From positions 1 through 39,140 of IMG/VR virus record IMGVR_UViG_3300043431_000108: a stretch of 39,140 nt of DNA. The stretch is one strand, 5' to 3'. Origin of the DNA: a virus. This document shows, piece after piece, positions 7,040 through 14,537 of this stretch (within the stretch, counting starts at the first letter, position 1; each line of letters begins with the position of its first letter). The notes under the pieces are model-generated. The model was not told the DNA's origin, made no database searches, and worked only from the letters and a program-made list of their open reading frames with translations. Position numbers and translations under genes: made by a program.

Positions 7040-7067
7040 AAAGTGCGCGGCTTTTACACCGCGCTTT
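7040..7067 (-). promoter_or_regulatory. RBS-proximal hairpin between two early genes
   Basis: On the minus strand AAAGCGCGG pairs with CCGCGC-A-CTTT (one bulged base) across an 8-base loop. AGGAGAACAAAATG follows directly. No T-run follows in the transcribed direction, so an RNA stability or processing element before the 6708-7028 gene is more likely than a terminator. Confidence 0.55.
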
Positions 7068-7075
7068 GTTTGTTG

Positions 7076-7288
7076 TTATTTATAAACCGTTACATAAAAC
7101 ATTTCAGAATCTTTTGAATATTCAATTCCTACTTTTTTTTGGCTGTAAGCGTGGGCGATTTTGTAAGCATCTAATTCTGTTTCAACAAAAAAAGAAAATC
7201 CCCAGTCTTGCATTTTTAAGTCGATTTGTTTAATAGCTTCAACTTTGTCTGTTTTTGCATTTCTAACGTGGGTTACTTGATTTTTCAT
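7076..7288 (-). CDS. Hypothetical protein, 70 aa, first gene after early promoter
   Basis: Starts MKNQVTHVRNAKTDKVEAIK after a TAGGAGATAG ribosome site. It is a mixed alpha/beta soluble protein ending YSKDSEMFYVTVYK, with no recognised domain. It is the first gene downstream of the promoter at 7339-7367, with a leader of about 45 bases. A product made first in infection would fit a host take-over or anti-defence role; the sequence itself does not show this. Confidence 0.7.
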   Translation of the reverse strand: MKNQVTHVRNAKTDKVEAIKQIDLKMQDWGFSFFVETELDAYKIAHAYSQKKVGIEYSKDSEMFYVTVYK

Positions 7289-7338
7289 CTCTATCTCCTA
7301 AGTTTTATTTTTGTTTGCGTTCTTGTGAACGTGGGTAA

Positions 7339-7367
7339 ATATTAAACCTTCCATTCTAAAAAGTAAA
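7339..7367 (-). promoter_or_regulatory. Leftward sigma-70-type promoter, second early promoter
   Basis: On the minus strand TTTACT (7367-7362) and TAATAT (7344-7339) are separated by 17 bases. The -35 box is the end of a 29-base element repeated exactly at the main leftward promoter (12312-12340), where the 17-base spacing is the same. It would drive the small-gene part of the leftward arm starting at 7288. Confidence 0.65.
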
Positions 7368-7391
7368 CATATTTTTTTAATTTTTAAACAA
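7363..7391. repeat. 29-bp promoter element, copy 1
   Basis: Identical to 12312-12340 over 29 bases. It is almost pure A/T between GTAAACA and TAAACAA. Both copies end at the -35 box of a leftward promoter, so it can act as an UP-element or an operator. This copy overlaps the last codons of the VRR-NUC gene. Confidence 0.8.
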
Positions 7392-7782
7392 TAGAATCTA
7401 AAAAAGCCTTGTAAGCCGCGTCATACCCAAGCGCAACGCAAACAAACGCGCCTGCGTCGTGGGCGGCTTTTAGATATTCTAACTGCCCTTCCTGCCATTT
7501 TGACTTGGTGTGATCTTGGCGTTTCAGCTCGCAAATAAATGCCCTGCCTGTTGGAATAATAATATCCGGTGCGCCTTTGGTCATACCCTCAGCTTTTTGA
7601 CGTGCTACCTGCTGCCAGTTGCGTTTTCCCTCATTTCTTATGTGCGTAGCAATCAATCCATACGTTTGCGGGTGATGCTTTCTGATATGCGCAAAAAACG
7701 TAATTGCTTCGAGTGTTTCGCTTGGGCATTCACCGCGAAAATTAACATCACCATAAACTTTAAGCCATTGGGGGAATTTCAT
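7384..7782 (-). CDS. VRR-NUC domain nuclease
   Basis: A 132-residue protein with the compact PD-(D/E)XK-type VRR-NUC core in its C-terminal half: GAPDIIIPTGRAFICELKRQ gives the catalytic Asp of GAPD and the E-x-K pair, and KWQEGQLEYLKAAHDAGAF follows as in the family. It is likely a structure-specific nuclease acting on branched DNA in recombination or replication. It follows the SF2 helicase gene with a 23-base overlap, matching the common phage pairing of a helicase with a VRR-NUC protein. Confidence 0.88.
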   Translation of the reverse strand: MKFPQWLKVYGDVNFRGECPSETLEAITFFAHIRKHHPQTYGLIATHIRNEGKRNWQQVARQKAEGMTKGAPDIIIPTGRAFICELKRQDHTKSKWQEGQLEYLKAAHDAGAFVCVALGYDAAYKAFLDSIV

Positions 7783-9523
7783 CTTTTAAAGGCCTCGCGT
7801 TGTAATTGTATATTCGATAAAAATCACCCACTTTTTGATAAGTGACGGTTTCGGGTGCTTTTGTTCCACCAATAGTGGCAGACATAAACCAATCGTGATC
7901 ACGCTTAAATTTAAGCGAAAAGAACACGGAAAACGTCCGCCATGCCGTTATAAATTCAACTTTTAGGCATTCGTTACCTGCTTTGCTAATGATTGGCCTA
8001 ACCTTCATATCAAGCACTTCATCAGTTTGTATTTGATACGGATCTGATTTGCGCTCGCGATATGCTCGCACTAGACGGGCGTTTGGGTCAATCAGCTCCT
8101 CTTTGCAGCTTGAACAATAACGCGCAGCAATATCGTTTTCAGCGTTGCACTCAAAACAGGGTTTAAAACTCCATTTATAATTGCAGTAATCACTTTGGCA
8201 GGCTCGCCCGTGATGCGCTGGAAAAAAACCATGCTCGGTGGCAATCCTGTTATTTTGCAAATCGACAAAATAACCATTGTCGTCAATTCCAAAACCAGCA
8301 TCGTTGTCGCGTGGTTTAAATTCGTTTTGTAAATCACATTCAGGACAACGCGCAATCAGATGCTCACCATCAAACTCTACAGCGTTACTGGCTTTAATTT
8401 CTGGATTAAAAACATCACCATCGGGGCAATGTCGCTCGATATTCTCAGCATAATCCAAGACTAGGCAATTCTCTTTTCCATCGCTTAGGCGCAAACCACG
8501 CCCTATCATTTGCTGCAAAAGTGATGCTGATTCGGTAGCGCGTAGCAGCGCAATCACATCGCAGTGAGGTGCATCAAATCCCACACAAAGCACGGCTACA
8601 TTCACCAAATATTTAATAATCTTGGCTTTAAATTTAAGCAGGATTATTTCACGCTGGCTTGCAGGTGTTGAACCTGTGACAATTGCGGATAATTCTGGCG
8701 GCAAAGATTCCATTACCTCACCCGCGTGTTGAATCGTAGCAGCAAAAAATATAACGCCTTGACGGTTTTTTGACTGGTTTATCACGTCCGCTACAATGTC
8801 AGCCGTTAACCTGCCTTTGCCGTGATATGCGCGATCAATATCCTCTTTGCCAAAATTACCCATTGCGTTAGTTTGCATATTCAGCGTTTCATAATGCTCG
8901 CTGTGGATTGCACCCACTATTGGTTGGCACAAATAGCCCTGCTGAATTAACTCCCGTGCTGTAATCTTATAAATCAACTTATTAAAATACGGCTCGCGTG
9001 TTTTGCTTTCATGCAACGCCACGCCACGCAAATCGTGTTTGTAAACATAACCCGTTGACATACGATAAGGCGTTGCAGACAAACCAATAACCCGCAAATT
9101 TTCATTAAAAACTTTCATTTGTTCAATTATTGTTTCAATAGTATTTGAAACCTTATGCGCTTCATCAATAATCACAGCACAAAACTGACTGCCAAACCGT
9201 TCAAGTTGGTTTTTTATGCTAACTGGCGTTCCAACCACCAATGGATTAGCAAGGCACGTTTCACCAACGCTTGCAGAAAACAGCGACACTTCATTTCCTG
9301 TGGCGCGTATCTTGTCGGCATTTTGCTCAAGCAGTTCTTTGCTCGGCACAATACACAAAACGTGCTTGCCTTTACTGATCTTGTTTAGCGTGCTGGCAAT
9401 CTCAGCCAAAATAATGGATTTGCCTGCACCTGTCGGCAATTCGAGAACGCATGACGCGGTGTTTCTTTTAACCCACGTCACGCAGTCATCGTGAGCCTGT
9501 TGTTGGTATGGGCGCATTTTCAT
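7760..9523 (-). CDS. Superfamily 2 DNA helicase with C-terminal zinc ribbons
   Basis: A 587-residue protein. The N-terminal RPYQQQA is a Q-motif-like start, Walker A is LPTGAGKS (29-36), the DEAH box is IIDEAHK (Asp120), GLSATPYR is motif III, and QMIGRGLRLSDG is motif VI. After the RecA-like pair come cysteine clusters (CPECDLQ, then CQSDYCNYK, CFECNAEN and CSSCKEEL) able to form zinc ribbons for DNA binding. It probably unwinds or remodels branched DNA during phage replication or recombination. The start overlaps the HTH/DUF551 gene by 4 bases. Confidence 0.9.
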   Translation of the reverse strand: MKMRPYQQQAHDDCVTWVKRNTASCVLELPTGAGKSIILAEIASTLNKISKGKHVLCIVPSKELLEQNADKIRATGNEVSLFSASVGETCLANPLVVGTPVSIKNQLERFGSQFCAVIIDEAHKVSNTIETIIEQMKVFNENLRVIGLSATPYRMSTGYVYKHDLRGVALHESKTREPYFNKLIYKITARELIQQGYLCQPIVGAIHSEHYETLNMQTNAMGNFGKEDIDRAYHGKGRLTADIVADVINQSKNRQGVIFFAATIQHAGEVMESLPPELSAIVTGSTPASQREIILLKFKAKIIKYLVNVAVLCVGFDAPHCDVIALLRATESASLLQQMIGRGLRLSDGKENCLVLDYAENIERHCPDGDVFNPEIKASNAVEFDGEHLIARCPECDLQNEFKPRDNDAGFGIDDNGYFVDLQNNRIATEHGFFPAHHGRACQSDYCNYKWSFKPCFECNAENDIAARYCSSCKEELIDPNARLVRAYRERKSDPYQIQTDEVLDMKVRPIISKAGNECLKVEFITAWRTFSVFFSLKFKRDHDWFMSATIGGTKAPETVTYQKVGDFYRIYNYNARPLKDEIPPMA

Positions 9524-10059
9524 TTGCTTGCTCCTTGCTGCACTAACAAGTGTTTAACAGCATCACGCAACGCTGGTGTGATTGCGTCAATTATGTCGAA
9601 TGTTTCGATTGCCGTTTGTTCAATTAAATATTCGTCATTAATTTCATCTTCATTTCTTGGCGCACTTGGCAAAGGAATCCAATAAACAATATTATCAATG
9701 ACTTCACCTTCTGTTCCAGCTTTAGGATTTAATAAATAAAAATTCATTGAATTTGAAGAAGTTTTAGAAAAAAAACATATAAAATAATAATTATCACGAT
9801 TTACAACTAAACAATGTTGACGGTTTTTTGGATAAGTAGTTTCATCATCTTTATTAAATTTAATCCACTTCAAAACGGTTTGTTCTGGTTTTTGCTTTAA
9901 TTCTAGTTTTGGCTTTTCTAGTGCCGACTCGATAGCAAGTTCTTTATTTAGCACCACCTCTACTAATCCCCTATATATATCAAAATGATTAGCTATTTCT
10001 ATAATGCTCATTCCTTGTTTATGCAACGCTAACATTGCTTTTTTTTGTCTTGCGTTCAT
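9520..10059 (-). CDS. Helix-turn-helix plus DUF551-like protein
   Basis: The best start is the ATG ending at 10059, preceded by GGAGGTTGTC and overlapping the exonuclease stop as ATGA. An in-frame ATG at 10071 lacks such a site. Residues 1-45 (MNARQKKAMLALHKQGMSII, then EIANHFDIYRGLVEVVL) are a resolvase-like helix-turn-helix. The middle has KWIKFNKDDETTYPKNRQHC and ends VYWIPLPSAP, the frame of DUF551 proteins (W-I at the start, W-x-P-L-P at the end). The combination suggests a DNA-binding accessory protein; its role is unknown. Confidence 0.7.
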   Translation of the reverse strand: MNARQKKAMLALHKQGMSIIEIANHFDIYRGLVEVVLNKELAIESALEKPKLELKQKPEQTVLKWIKFNKDDETTYPKNRQHCLVVNRDNYYFICFFSKTSSNSMNFYLLNPKAGTEGEVIDNIVYWIPLPSAPRNEDEINDEYLIEQTAIETFDIIDAITPALRDAVKHLLVQQGASK

Positions 10060-10922
10060 GACAACCTCCAATACTCACTCTGCTCACCCATATAAGGCGT
10101 TAAATCTGCATCGGGTAGCAACTCTTTTACAGCCTTTGCATAGCTCACCGCGCCTTTCTTGACTACCTTGGTTAATTTATGCCCGTTAATGTCGCTGTCT
10201 TTCTCGTTACAGTCTTTTACAATCTGCTCAAGTACACCTTTAGCCAATGCGTCCAGTTCGGCAATCTGCGCTTTTAGCTCAAAATAATACTCCACGCGGT
10301 ACGCTGTCGAGTTAGCATTATTGGTGGCGCGTTTGTCTTGTAAATATTGGTCGGGGAACATTCTTTGCAATAAATAATCATCATAAAACGCTTTTAAAAT
10401 CGGAACGTTTTTTTCAATCCATTTGCGATCATAAGCAACCGTTTCCAAATAATCCCCGTTTGGTGTCCACTGGTAAAAATCACACGCGCTCATGCCGGTA
10501 ACAAATAATTGAATTTGCACCTGTGCATAATAATGTGGCTGTTGCTCCAATGTTTTAAACACTGGCGGGATTTTATCCCGTTGACCATAAGGGCATTTAA
10601 TTTCTATTAGCCTATTTTTAGCAACAAAACCATCAGGACTTGCACCAATCCAATTTTCAAAATTATGAAACCCCGTTTTTTCTACCGTGTTACCTGTTTT
10701 TAGTTGATAATCAATAACCGCCATATCTTCGTGGAACGTGCCATATTCTGTGGCTTGGTTGCCTTTAAATTCACGCTCGTATTCATGAAATTCTCTAACC
10801 ATGTTACGCATAACGTCTTCGCGTTTCATATAAGGCGATAATCCTAAAATTGCGCCTACGCTTGACGCAGTCACCCTGCCTTTGCGTTGTTCAAACCATT
10901 CTTCTGTTCTTTGCTCAATCAT
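10056..10922 (-). CDS. YqaJ-type recombination exonuclease
   Basis: A 288-residue member of the lambda Exo/YqaJ family of 5'-3' double-strand DNA exonucleases. Visible motifs are WFEQRKGRVTASSVGAILGL (N-terminal substrate helix), GTFHEDMA, the catalytic GASPDGF and LIEIKCPYG (D, then E-x-K), and HYYAQVQIQLFVTG. It makes 3' single strands for annealing or strand-exchange proteins. It lies two genes downstream of a Sak4-like ATPase and next to an SSB-like gene, a known phage recombination set. Confidence 0.93.
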   Translation of the reverse strand: MIEQRTEEWFEQRKGRVTASSVGAILGLSPYMKREDVMRNMVREFHEYEREFKGNQATEYGTFHEDMAVIDYQLKTGNTVEKTGFHNFENWIGASPDGFVAKNRLIEIKCPYGQRDKIPPVFKTLEQQPHYYAQVQIQLFVTGMSACDFYQWTPNGDYLETVAYDRKWIEKNVPILKAFYDDYLLQRMFPDQYLQDKRATNNANSTAYRVEYYFELKAQIAELDALAKGVLEQIVKDCNEKDSDINGHKLTKVVKKGAVSYAKAVKELLPDADLTPYMGEQSEYWRLS

Positions 10923-10977
10923 TGTTGATTTCCTTTGGTGGTTGCACGTCCTTGTGCATTGTTTATTAAATTAAATG

Positions 10978-11484
10978 CTAAAAAGGTACGTCCGATTCAA
11001 AAGAATCATCAACTGGCTTTGCTTGTACTTGCACTGGCACAGGTTCTTCCGTGCTGCGTGGTGATACCGCTGAAACCCAGTTGCCCTTCTTGTCGTTAAA
11101 CTCCCACACCATGACTTTAATCAGCATGGGTTTTTGCATTAGATTTAAAAGCGTTTCATTTGTTGGGGCAGTGTCAGACTTGGATAATTTGCCACCCGCG
11201 TTTTTATCAATAGCCGCAAGCATATTTAATGCCTTGTCGCGTTTCTTTGTGTCTGCATCAAATATGCGCACTTTTTGAAACACTTTGCGGTTTTCATAAG
11301 CGTCTGGCTTGTTTACCGTCCATAATAAATTGATATATTCATCGCCTTGATATTCTGCAATGTTAGCTTCAGTAATCATAGCTAAACAGGTTGTATTTTC
11401 TGGTATCAATGCAACGCTACCCGCCTCAAACTTGCCTGTGGTGTCTGTTGCTGATTTACCTTCGCTTGTTTGCCAAAAACTCAT
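10978..11484 (-). CDS. Single-stranded DNA-binding protein (DUF669/SSB-like)
   Basis: A 168-residue protein with an N-terminal OB-like beta region (EYINLLWTVNKPDAYENRKV, VRIFDADTKK) and a flexible tail ending VDDSFESDVPF, the acidic D-x-x-x-D-V-P-F-type C-terminus used by SSBs to recruit partners. It sits between the Sak4-like ATPase and the YqaJ exonuclease, with a 4-base overlap to the ATPase gene. It would coat single strands and assist pairing by Sak4. Confidence 0.85.
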   Translation of the reverse strand: MSFWQTSEGKSATDTTGKFEAGSVALIPENTTCLAMITEANIAEYQGDEYINLLWTVNKPDAYENRKVFQKVRIFDADTKKRDKALNMLAAIDKNAGGKLSKSDTAPTNETLLNLMQKPMLIKVMVWEFNDKKGNWVSAVSPRSTEEPVPVQVQAKPVDDSFESDVPF

Positions 11485-12236
11485 TGTTGTTCTCCTAAAA
11501 ATTTAATAAATGGGTTAACCCCGTGTTGTACAAAAATGTCGTCAGTTATACCCATGCGGTTTTTGCTAACGCTTGACGCTGCACTGGTGCATTGGATAAT
11601 GCGTTCACCCGTGCTTTTTGCTTTTGATTTCTTTTGCTCATCTTTCATCACAAAAGTTTCAAGGCGCATATAACCCACAAAGTCTACATCGTCAATGTAG
11701 TGGCTTTGGCTTTTCTTCTCCATTTTTAAACCAAACTGTTGATATGGTTCGCTATCGGGCAGGTCAATCGTGTTTAATTCTGCATGGCTTAAAAAAATGA
11801 TGTTCATGTCTTTTTGTTCGACCAATAACTGACAGGCTTTTCTAACTCTGCCGTGCATACTGCTCAATGCCTGATAACCAGCACCATAACCACCCATTGC
11901 AAGTGCTAAGGCTTTCGCGCTGGTGTTGCCTTTGGTTACTTCTTCGGTGAACAAACGATCTAATTTGCTAATTGAGTCAATCACCAATGTTTTATATTGA
12001 TGATCTTCGTTGATAAGTGCTAAGAGTTGTTTATAAATTTCATCGCTACTGTTTAACAACGGAAAAGCGTCTGGCATTGCATTAGCAGGAACAGATGACA
12101 AGCCATCTTCTGCGCGTATAAAGATTGGTGCGGGGAATGTTGACGCTAAACTTGTTTTACCGATACCAGCTCCACCGTAAATGGTAAAAAGACGGTATTT
12201 ATTGACGGGTTTGCTAATTGTGCTTAAAAGGCTCAT
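11481..12236 (-). CDS. Sak4-like RecA-fold ATPase (single-strand annealing/recombinase)
   Basis: ATG ending at 12236 follows GGAGCAATACA. An upstream in-frame ATG at 12251 has no site. The protein (251 residues) has Walker A YGGAGIGKTSLA near residue 20, Walker B TLVIDSIS near residue 80, and NIIFLSHAE later, as in phage nucleotide-binding AAA_24/Sak4 proteins. These act as minimal RecA-like recombinases with a phage SSB. It is the first gene of the leftward operon, so it is transcribed from the promoter at 12288-12316. Confidence 0.88.
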   Translation of the reverse strand: MSLLSTISKPVNKYRLFTIYGGAGIGKTSLASTFPAPIFIRAEDGLSSVPANAMPDAFPLLNSSDEIYKQLLALINEDHQYKTLVIDSISKLDRLFTEEVTKGNTSAKALALAMGGYGAGYQALSSMHGRVRKACQLLVEQKDMNIIFLSHAELNTIDLPDSEPYQQFGLKMEKKSQSHYIDDVDFVGYMRLETFVMKDEQKKSKAKSTGERIIQCTSAASSVSKNRMGITDDIFVQHGVNPFIKFLGEQQ

Positions 12237-12283
12237 TGTATTGCTCCGCATTGGGATTAAAAAAAGTTTTTTGTTACTGCGGG

Positions 12284-12311
12284 TATAATTTTACGCAAAA
12301 TAGTTTATAAT
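12284..12311 (+). promoter_or_regulatory. Possible rightward promoter -10 boxes
   Basis: Two TATAAT hexamers occur on the plus strand (12284-12289 and 12306-12311) upstream of the HTH gene. I find no good -35 box at 16-18 bases for either, so the rightward promoter may need an activator or lie elsewhere. It overlaps the leftward promoter, so the two would compete. Confidence 0.35.
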
Positions 12312-12316
12312 GTAAA
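12288..12316 (-). promoter_or_regulatory. Main leftward early promoter
   Basis: On the minus strand TTTACA (12316-12311) and TAAAAT (12293-12288) are separated by 17 bases, a near-consensus sigma-70 promoter. The predicted start is close to 12281. The -35 box overlaps the 29-bp element 12312-12340 that is shared with the second promoter at 7339-7367. Confidence 0.75.
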
Positions 12317-12340
12317 CATATTTTTTTAATTTTTAAACAA
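12312..12340. repeat. 29-bp promoter element, copy 2
   Basis: Exact copy of 7363-7391, located in the divergent control region just upstream of the HTH gene. It is A/T-rich with TAAAC words near each end in direct orientation. It is a candidate operator for the small HTH protein encoded at 12359-12526, or an UP-element for the leftward promoter. Confidence 0.8.
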
Positions 12341-12358
12341 CAACAGGAGCAACACACA

Positions 12359-12526
12359 ATGACACCCGAAGAAATGAAAGCAAAACTGCGTTTAATGAAC
12401 CTTAGCAAAGTAGCGGAGGAGTCTGGGATTTCACGAAACAAGCTGCACCGCTTTGTTAATCAGAAGAAAAAGTCGCCTTATGAAGTTACCGTTGAACGCT
12501 TAGCGCAATACCTGGGGAAATTATGA
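12359..12526 (+). CDS. Cro-sized helix-turn-helix regulator, 55 aa
   Basis: MTPEEMKAKLRLMNLSKVAE leads into an XRE/Cro-type helix-turn-helix (about residues 15-37, SKVAEESGISRNKLHRFVNQ). The protein ends VERLAQYLGKL. A CAGGAGC site lies about 10 bases upstream. It is the first rightward gene, overlaps the primase start as ATGA, and lies next to the divergent promoters and the 29-bp element. An autoregulator or early/late switch is inferred. No larger CI-like repressor is present. Confidence 0.8.
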   Translation: MTPEEMKAKLRLMNLSKVAEESGISRNKLHRFVNQKKKSPYEVTVERLAQYLGKL

Positions 12527-14370
12527 ATGATCTAATTAACGCTATACGCGCATCAGGTATCAATCCACCATCACATGTAAAGACAGACGGCAGCATAACG
12601 CGCTTTGCCACCACAGGAAAAGAGAAGTCTGGCTGGGTATCGCTATTTATTGACGGCAAAGGCGCGTGTTATGGTGACTGGAAAAGCGGAGAGCAGCACG
12701 TTTGGTTTGCTGACGGTTTTCGCAGTACAGAAAACGATTACGAGCGAGAGCAAGCCATTGAGAAAGCCAAGGAGGAGCGCGATTTTGCCTATAGTAACGC
12801 AGCTTTTAATGCTCAGGAGCTTTATGTCAAGCTACCCCATGCGCTAGATCACGATTATCTAACCCGCAAAAACGTTAAAAGTGACGCGGGACTACGCTTA
12901 TATGATAGCAAACTTGTTATTCCTGTTTATGGCATTGATGGCGAAATCCAATCATTGCAATTTATCGCAACAGACGGCACGAAACGCTTTTACACGGGCG
13001 GTAAAATGCAGGGTGGTTATTTTACTATTGGTAAGCCTGACGACATGGTGTTAATTGCGGAAGGTTACGCCACCGCCATGACACTACATGAGGCTACAGG
13101 AAAATGCGTTGTAGTTGCTTTTAACGCTGGTAATCTTAAACCAGTGTGCGACATAGTGCGCAGCCAATACACTGGCAGGGTAATTATATGCGCTGATAAT
13201 GATGCAAGCGGTGTAGGTATCGAGAAAGCCAATAAGTGCGGTGTAGAAGTGCTGCACCCGCCTATTGTTGGTGAGGATTTTAACGACATGGCGGGCAGAG
13301 CGGGAATGGCTGCGGTGGCTGATTTTGTTATTGGTACAAAGCAAAGCCTGTTTGTATCAGTGCATGATTTGATGGCAGGAATCACCCGCGCTGACTGGGT
13401 GATTAAAAACTTGCTAGAGAAAGGTTCAAATACTTTGCTTTTTGGCGAGTCTGGCGCGTGTAAATCGCTGATCGCGATGGACTGGGCGTTCTGTATTGGT
13501 AATGGCATACCGTGGCACGGTCACAAAACCAAGAAAGGCACGGTGGTCGTGATTGCTGGGGAAGGTCATCGAGGGCTTGCAATGAGGATGCAAGCTCTCA
13601 AACAAAAATACAATATGAATCCTGACAACATCTATTTTAGCACAAAAAGCGTTAATTTGCTCGATGTAGACGCGGTTATGCGCGTGACCAGTATATTAGA
13701 TGGGTTATCGTTGGAACAGCCGCCATGCGCCATTTTTATCGACACCATGCACAGAAATATGCACGGTGACGAGAATAGCAGTGAAGACATGGCTTTATTC
13801 TTGGCTAATATGGAATTATTGGCTAAAAAATACAATGCCGCCATTGTGCCAGTGCATCACAGTGGTCATGGCGACAAGGGCAGGGCGCGTGGTAGTTCAG
13901 CCATAAAAGCGGGCATGGACGCTGAATTTTGCATGACAAAGAAATCCAAGATGGAAGTAACGTTTAGTTGCACCAAATCAAAAGATTTTAGCGCAGGCAA
14001 TAACATGGATTTCAGAATAAAAGTGGTCGATTTAGAGGGTGATTGTTTTTATGACGAGGACGAGCAAAAACAGATTGAGGGTGTTTATTTAGAATATGTT
14101 GGCAGCCAAGAAATCGTAAAAGAATTAAAAAAAGGCACAACGCAATGTTTAGAAGGTTTAAAAAATGCCATAAATGCCACTCAAAAATTGGGCGGTGGGC
14201 GTACATTAGTGGGTGAAAATGAAATGGTTGTATCACTTGAAGAATGGCGTCCATTCGCTTATGAGTACATAACAGACAAAAATAACAGACGTTCTTTTGC
14301 TGATGGTGTAAAAGATTTATTAAATCAACAGCTTATAGGAAATGATGGTGTTTATTATTGGCTTAAATAA
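12523..14370 (+). CDS. Primase-helicase (Toprim plus RecA-like ATPase)
   Basis: A 615-residue replication protein. The N-terminal 60 residues (GWVSLFIDGKGACYGDWKSG) match plasmid/phage primase leaders. The Toprim domain follows, with LIAEGYATAMTLHEATG (Glu near 180) and VIICADNDASG (near 222). The C-terminal half is a RepA/AAA_25-like hexameric ATPase: Walker A FGESGACKS (307-315), VIAGEGHRG, IFIDTMHR (Walker B-like) and VPVHHSGHG. Walker A carries Cys313 where Gly is usual. It would prime and unwind at the phage origin, using host polymerase since none is encoded here. The candidate GTAC-rich origin follows its stop immediately. Confidence 0.9.
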   Translation: MNDLINAIRASGINPPSHVKTDGSITRFATTGKEKSGWVSLFIDGKGACYGDWKSGEQHVWFADGFRSTENDYEREQAIEKAKEERDFAYSNAAFNAQELYVKLPHALDHDYLTRKNVKSDAGLRLYDSKLVIPVYGIDGEIQSLQFIATDGTKRFYTGGKMQGGYFTIGKPDDMVLIAEGYATAMTLHEATGKCVVVAFNAGNLKPVCDIVRSQYTGRVIICADNDASGVGIEKANKCGVEVLHPPIVGEDFNDMAGRAGMAAVADFVIGTKQSLFVSVHDLMAGITRADWVIKNLLEKGSNTLLFGESGACKSLIAMDWAFCIGNGIPWHGHKTKKGTVVVIAGEGHRGLAMRMQALKQKYNMNPDNIYFSTKSVNLLDVDAVMRVTSILDGLSLEQPPCAIFIDTMHRNMHGDENSSEDMALFLANMELLAKKYNAAIVPVHHSGHGDKGRARGSSAIKAGMDAEFCMTKKSKMEVTFSCTKSKDFSAGNNMDFRIKVVDLEGDCFYDEDEQKQIEGVYLEYVGSQEIVKELKKGTTQCLEGLKNAINATQKLGGGRTLVGENEMVVSLEEWRPFAYEYITDKNNRRSFADGVKDLLNQQLIGNDGVYYWLK

Positions 14371-14480
14371 GCGTACGTACGCGTACATTTTGCTAATAAT
14401 GTACGTATGTACGCATGGGTACATCTGAGCGTACGTACGCGTACACCCCCCTTTAAGGGGTGTACGCATGTACGGTGTAC
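14371..14480. repeat. GTAC-rich repeat block, candidate replication origin
   Basis: Twelve GTAC sites occur at 14373, 14377, 14383, 14401, 14409, 14419, 14431, 14435, 14441, 14462, 14470 and 14477. A 17-base word GCGTACGTACGCGTACA is present at 14371-14387 and 14429-14445, 58 bases apart. TGTACGCATG occurs twice (14408, 14461). GTACACCCC/GGGGTGTAC (14441-14449 and 14457-14465) form a perfect inverted repeat. The block starts one base after the primase-helicase stop and is followed by A/T-rich DNA. An iteron-type origin or protein-binding array fits; this is inference. Confidence 0.6.
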
Positions 14481-14520
14481 GGCATTTTAAAAAAATTCAG
14501 CATTAAAAAACTATATTTGT

Positions 14521-14526
14521 TATAAT
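14521..14526 (+). promoter_or_regulatory. Possible -10 box upstream of 14538 element
   Basis: A perfect TATAAT hexamer lies 12 bases before the structured leader. No -35 box at the normal spacing is seen (CAGCAT at 17 bases), so this is a weak candidate for a promoter of the small-gene zone. Confidence 0.3.
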
Positions 14527-14537
14527 TGTTTCGGGTT

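Noticed and set aside
10923-10977. Hairpin TGCAC/GTGCA between exonuclease and SSB genes as a terminator.
   Set aside because: Five base pairs without a T-run on the transcribed strand. Not enough support.
13065-13508. A 147-codon minus-strand frame inside the primase-helicase gene.
   Set aside because: The plus-strand frame has clear Toprim and ATPase motifs. The antisense frame has none and no ribosome site.
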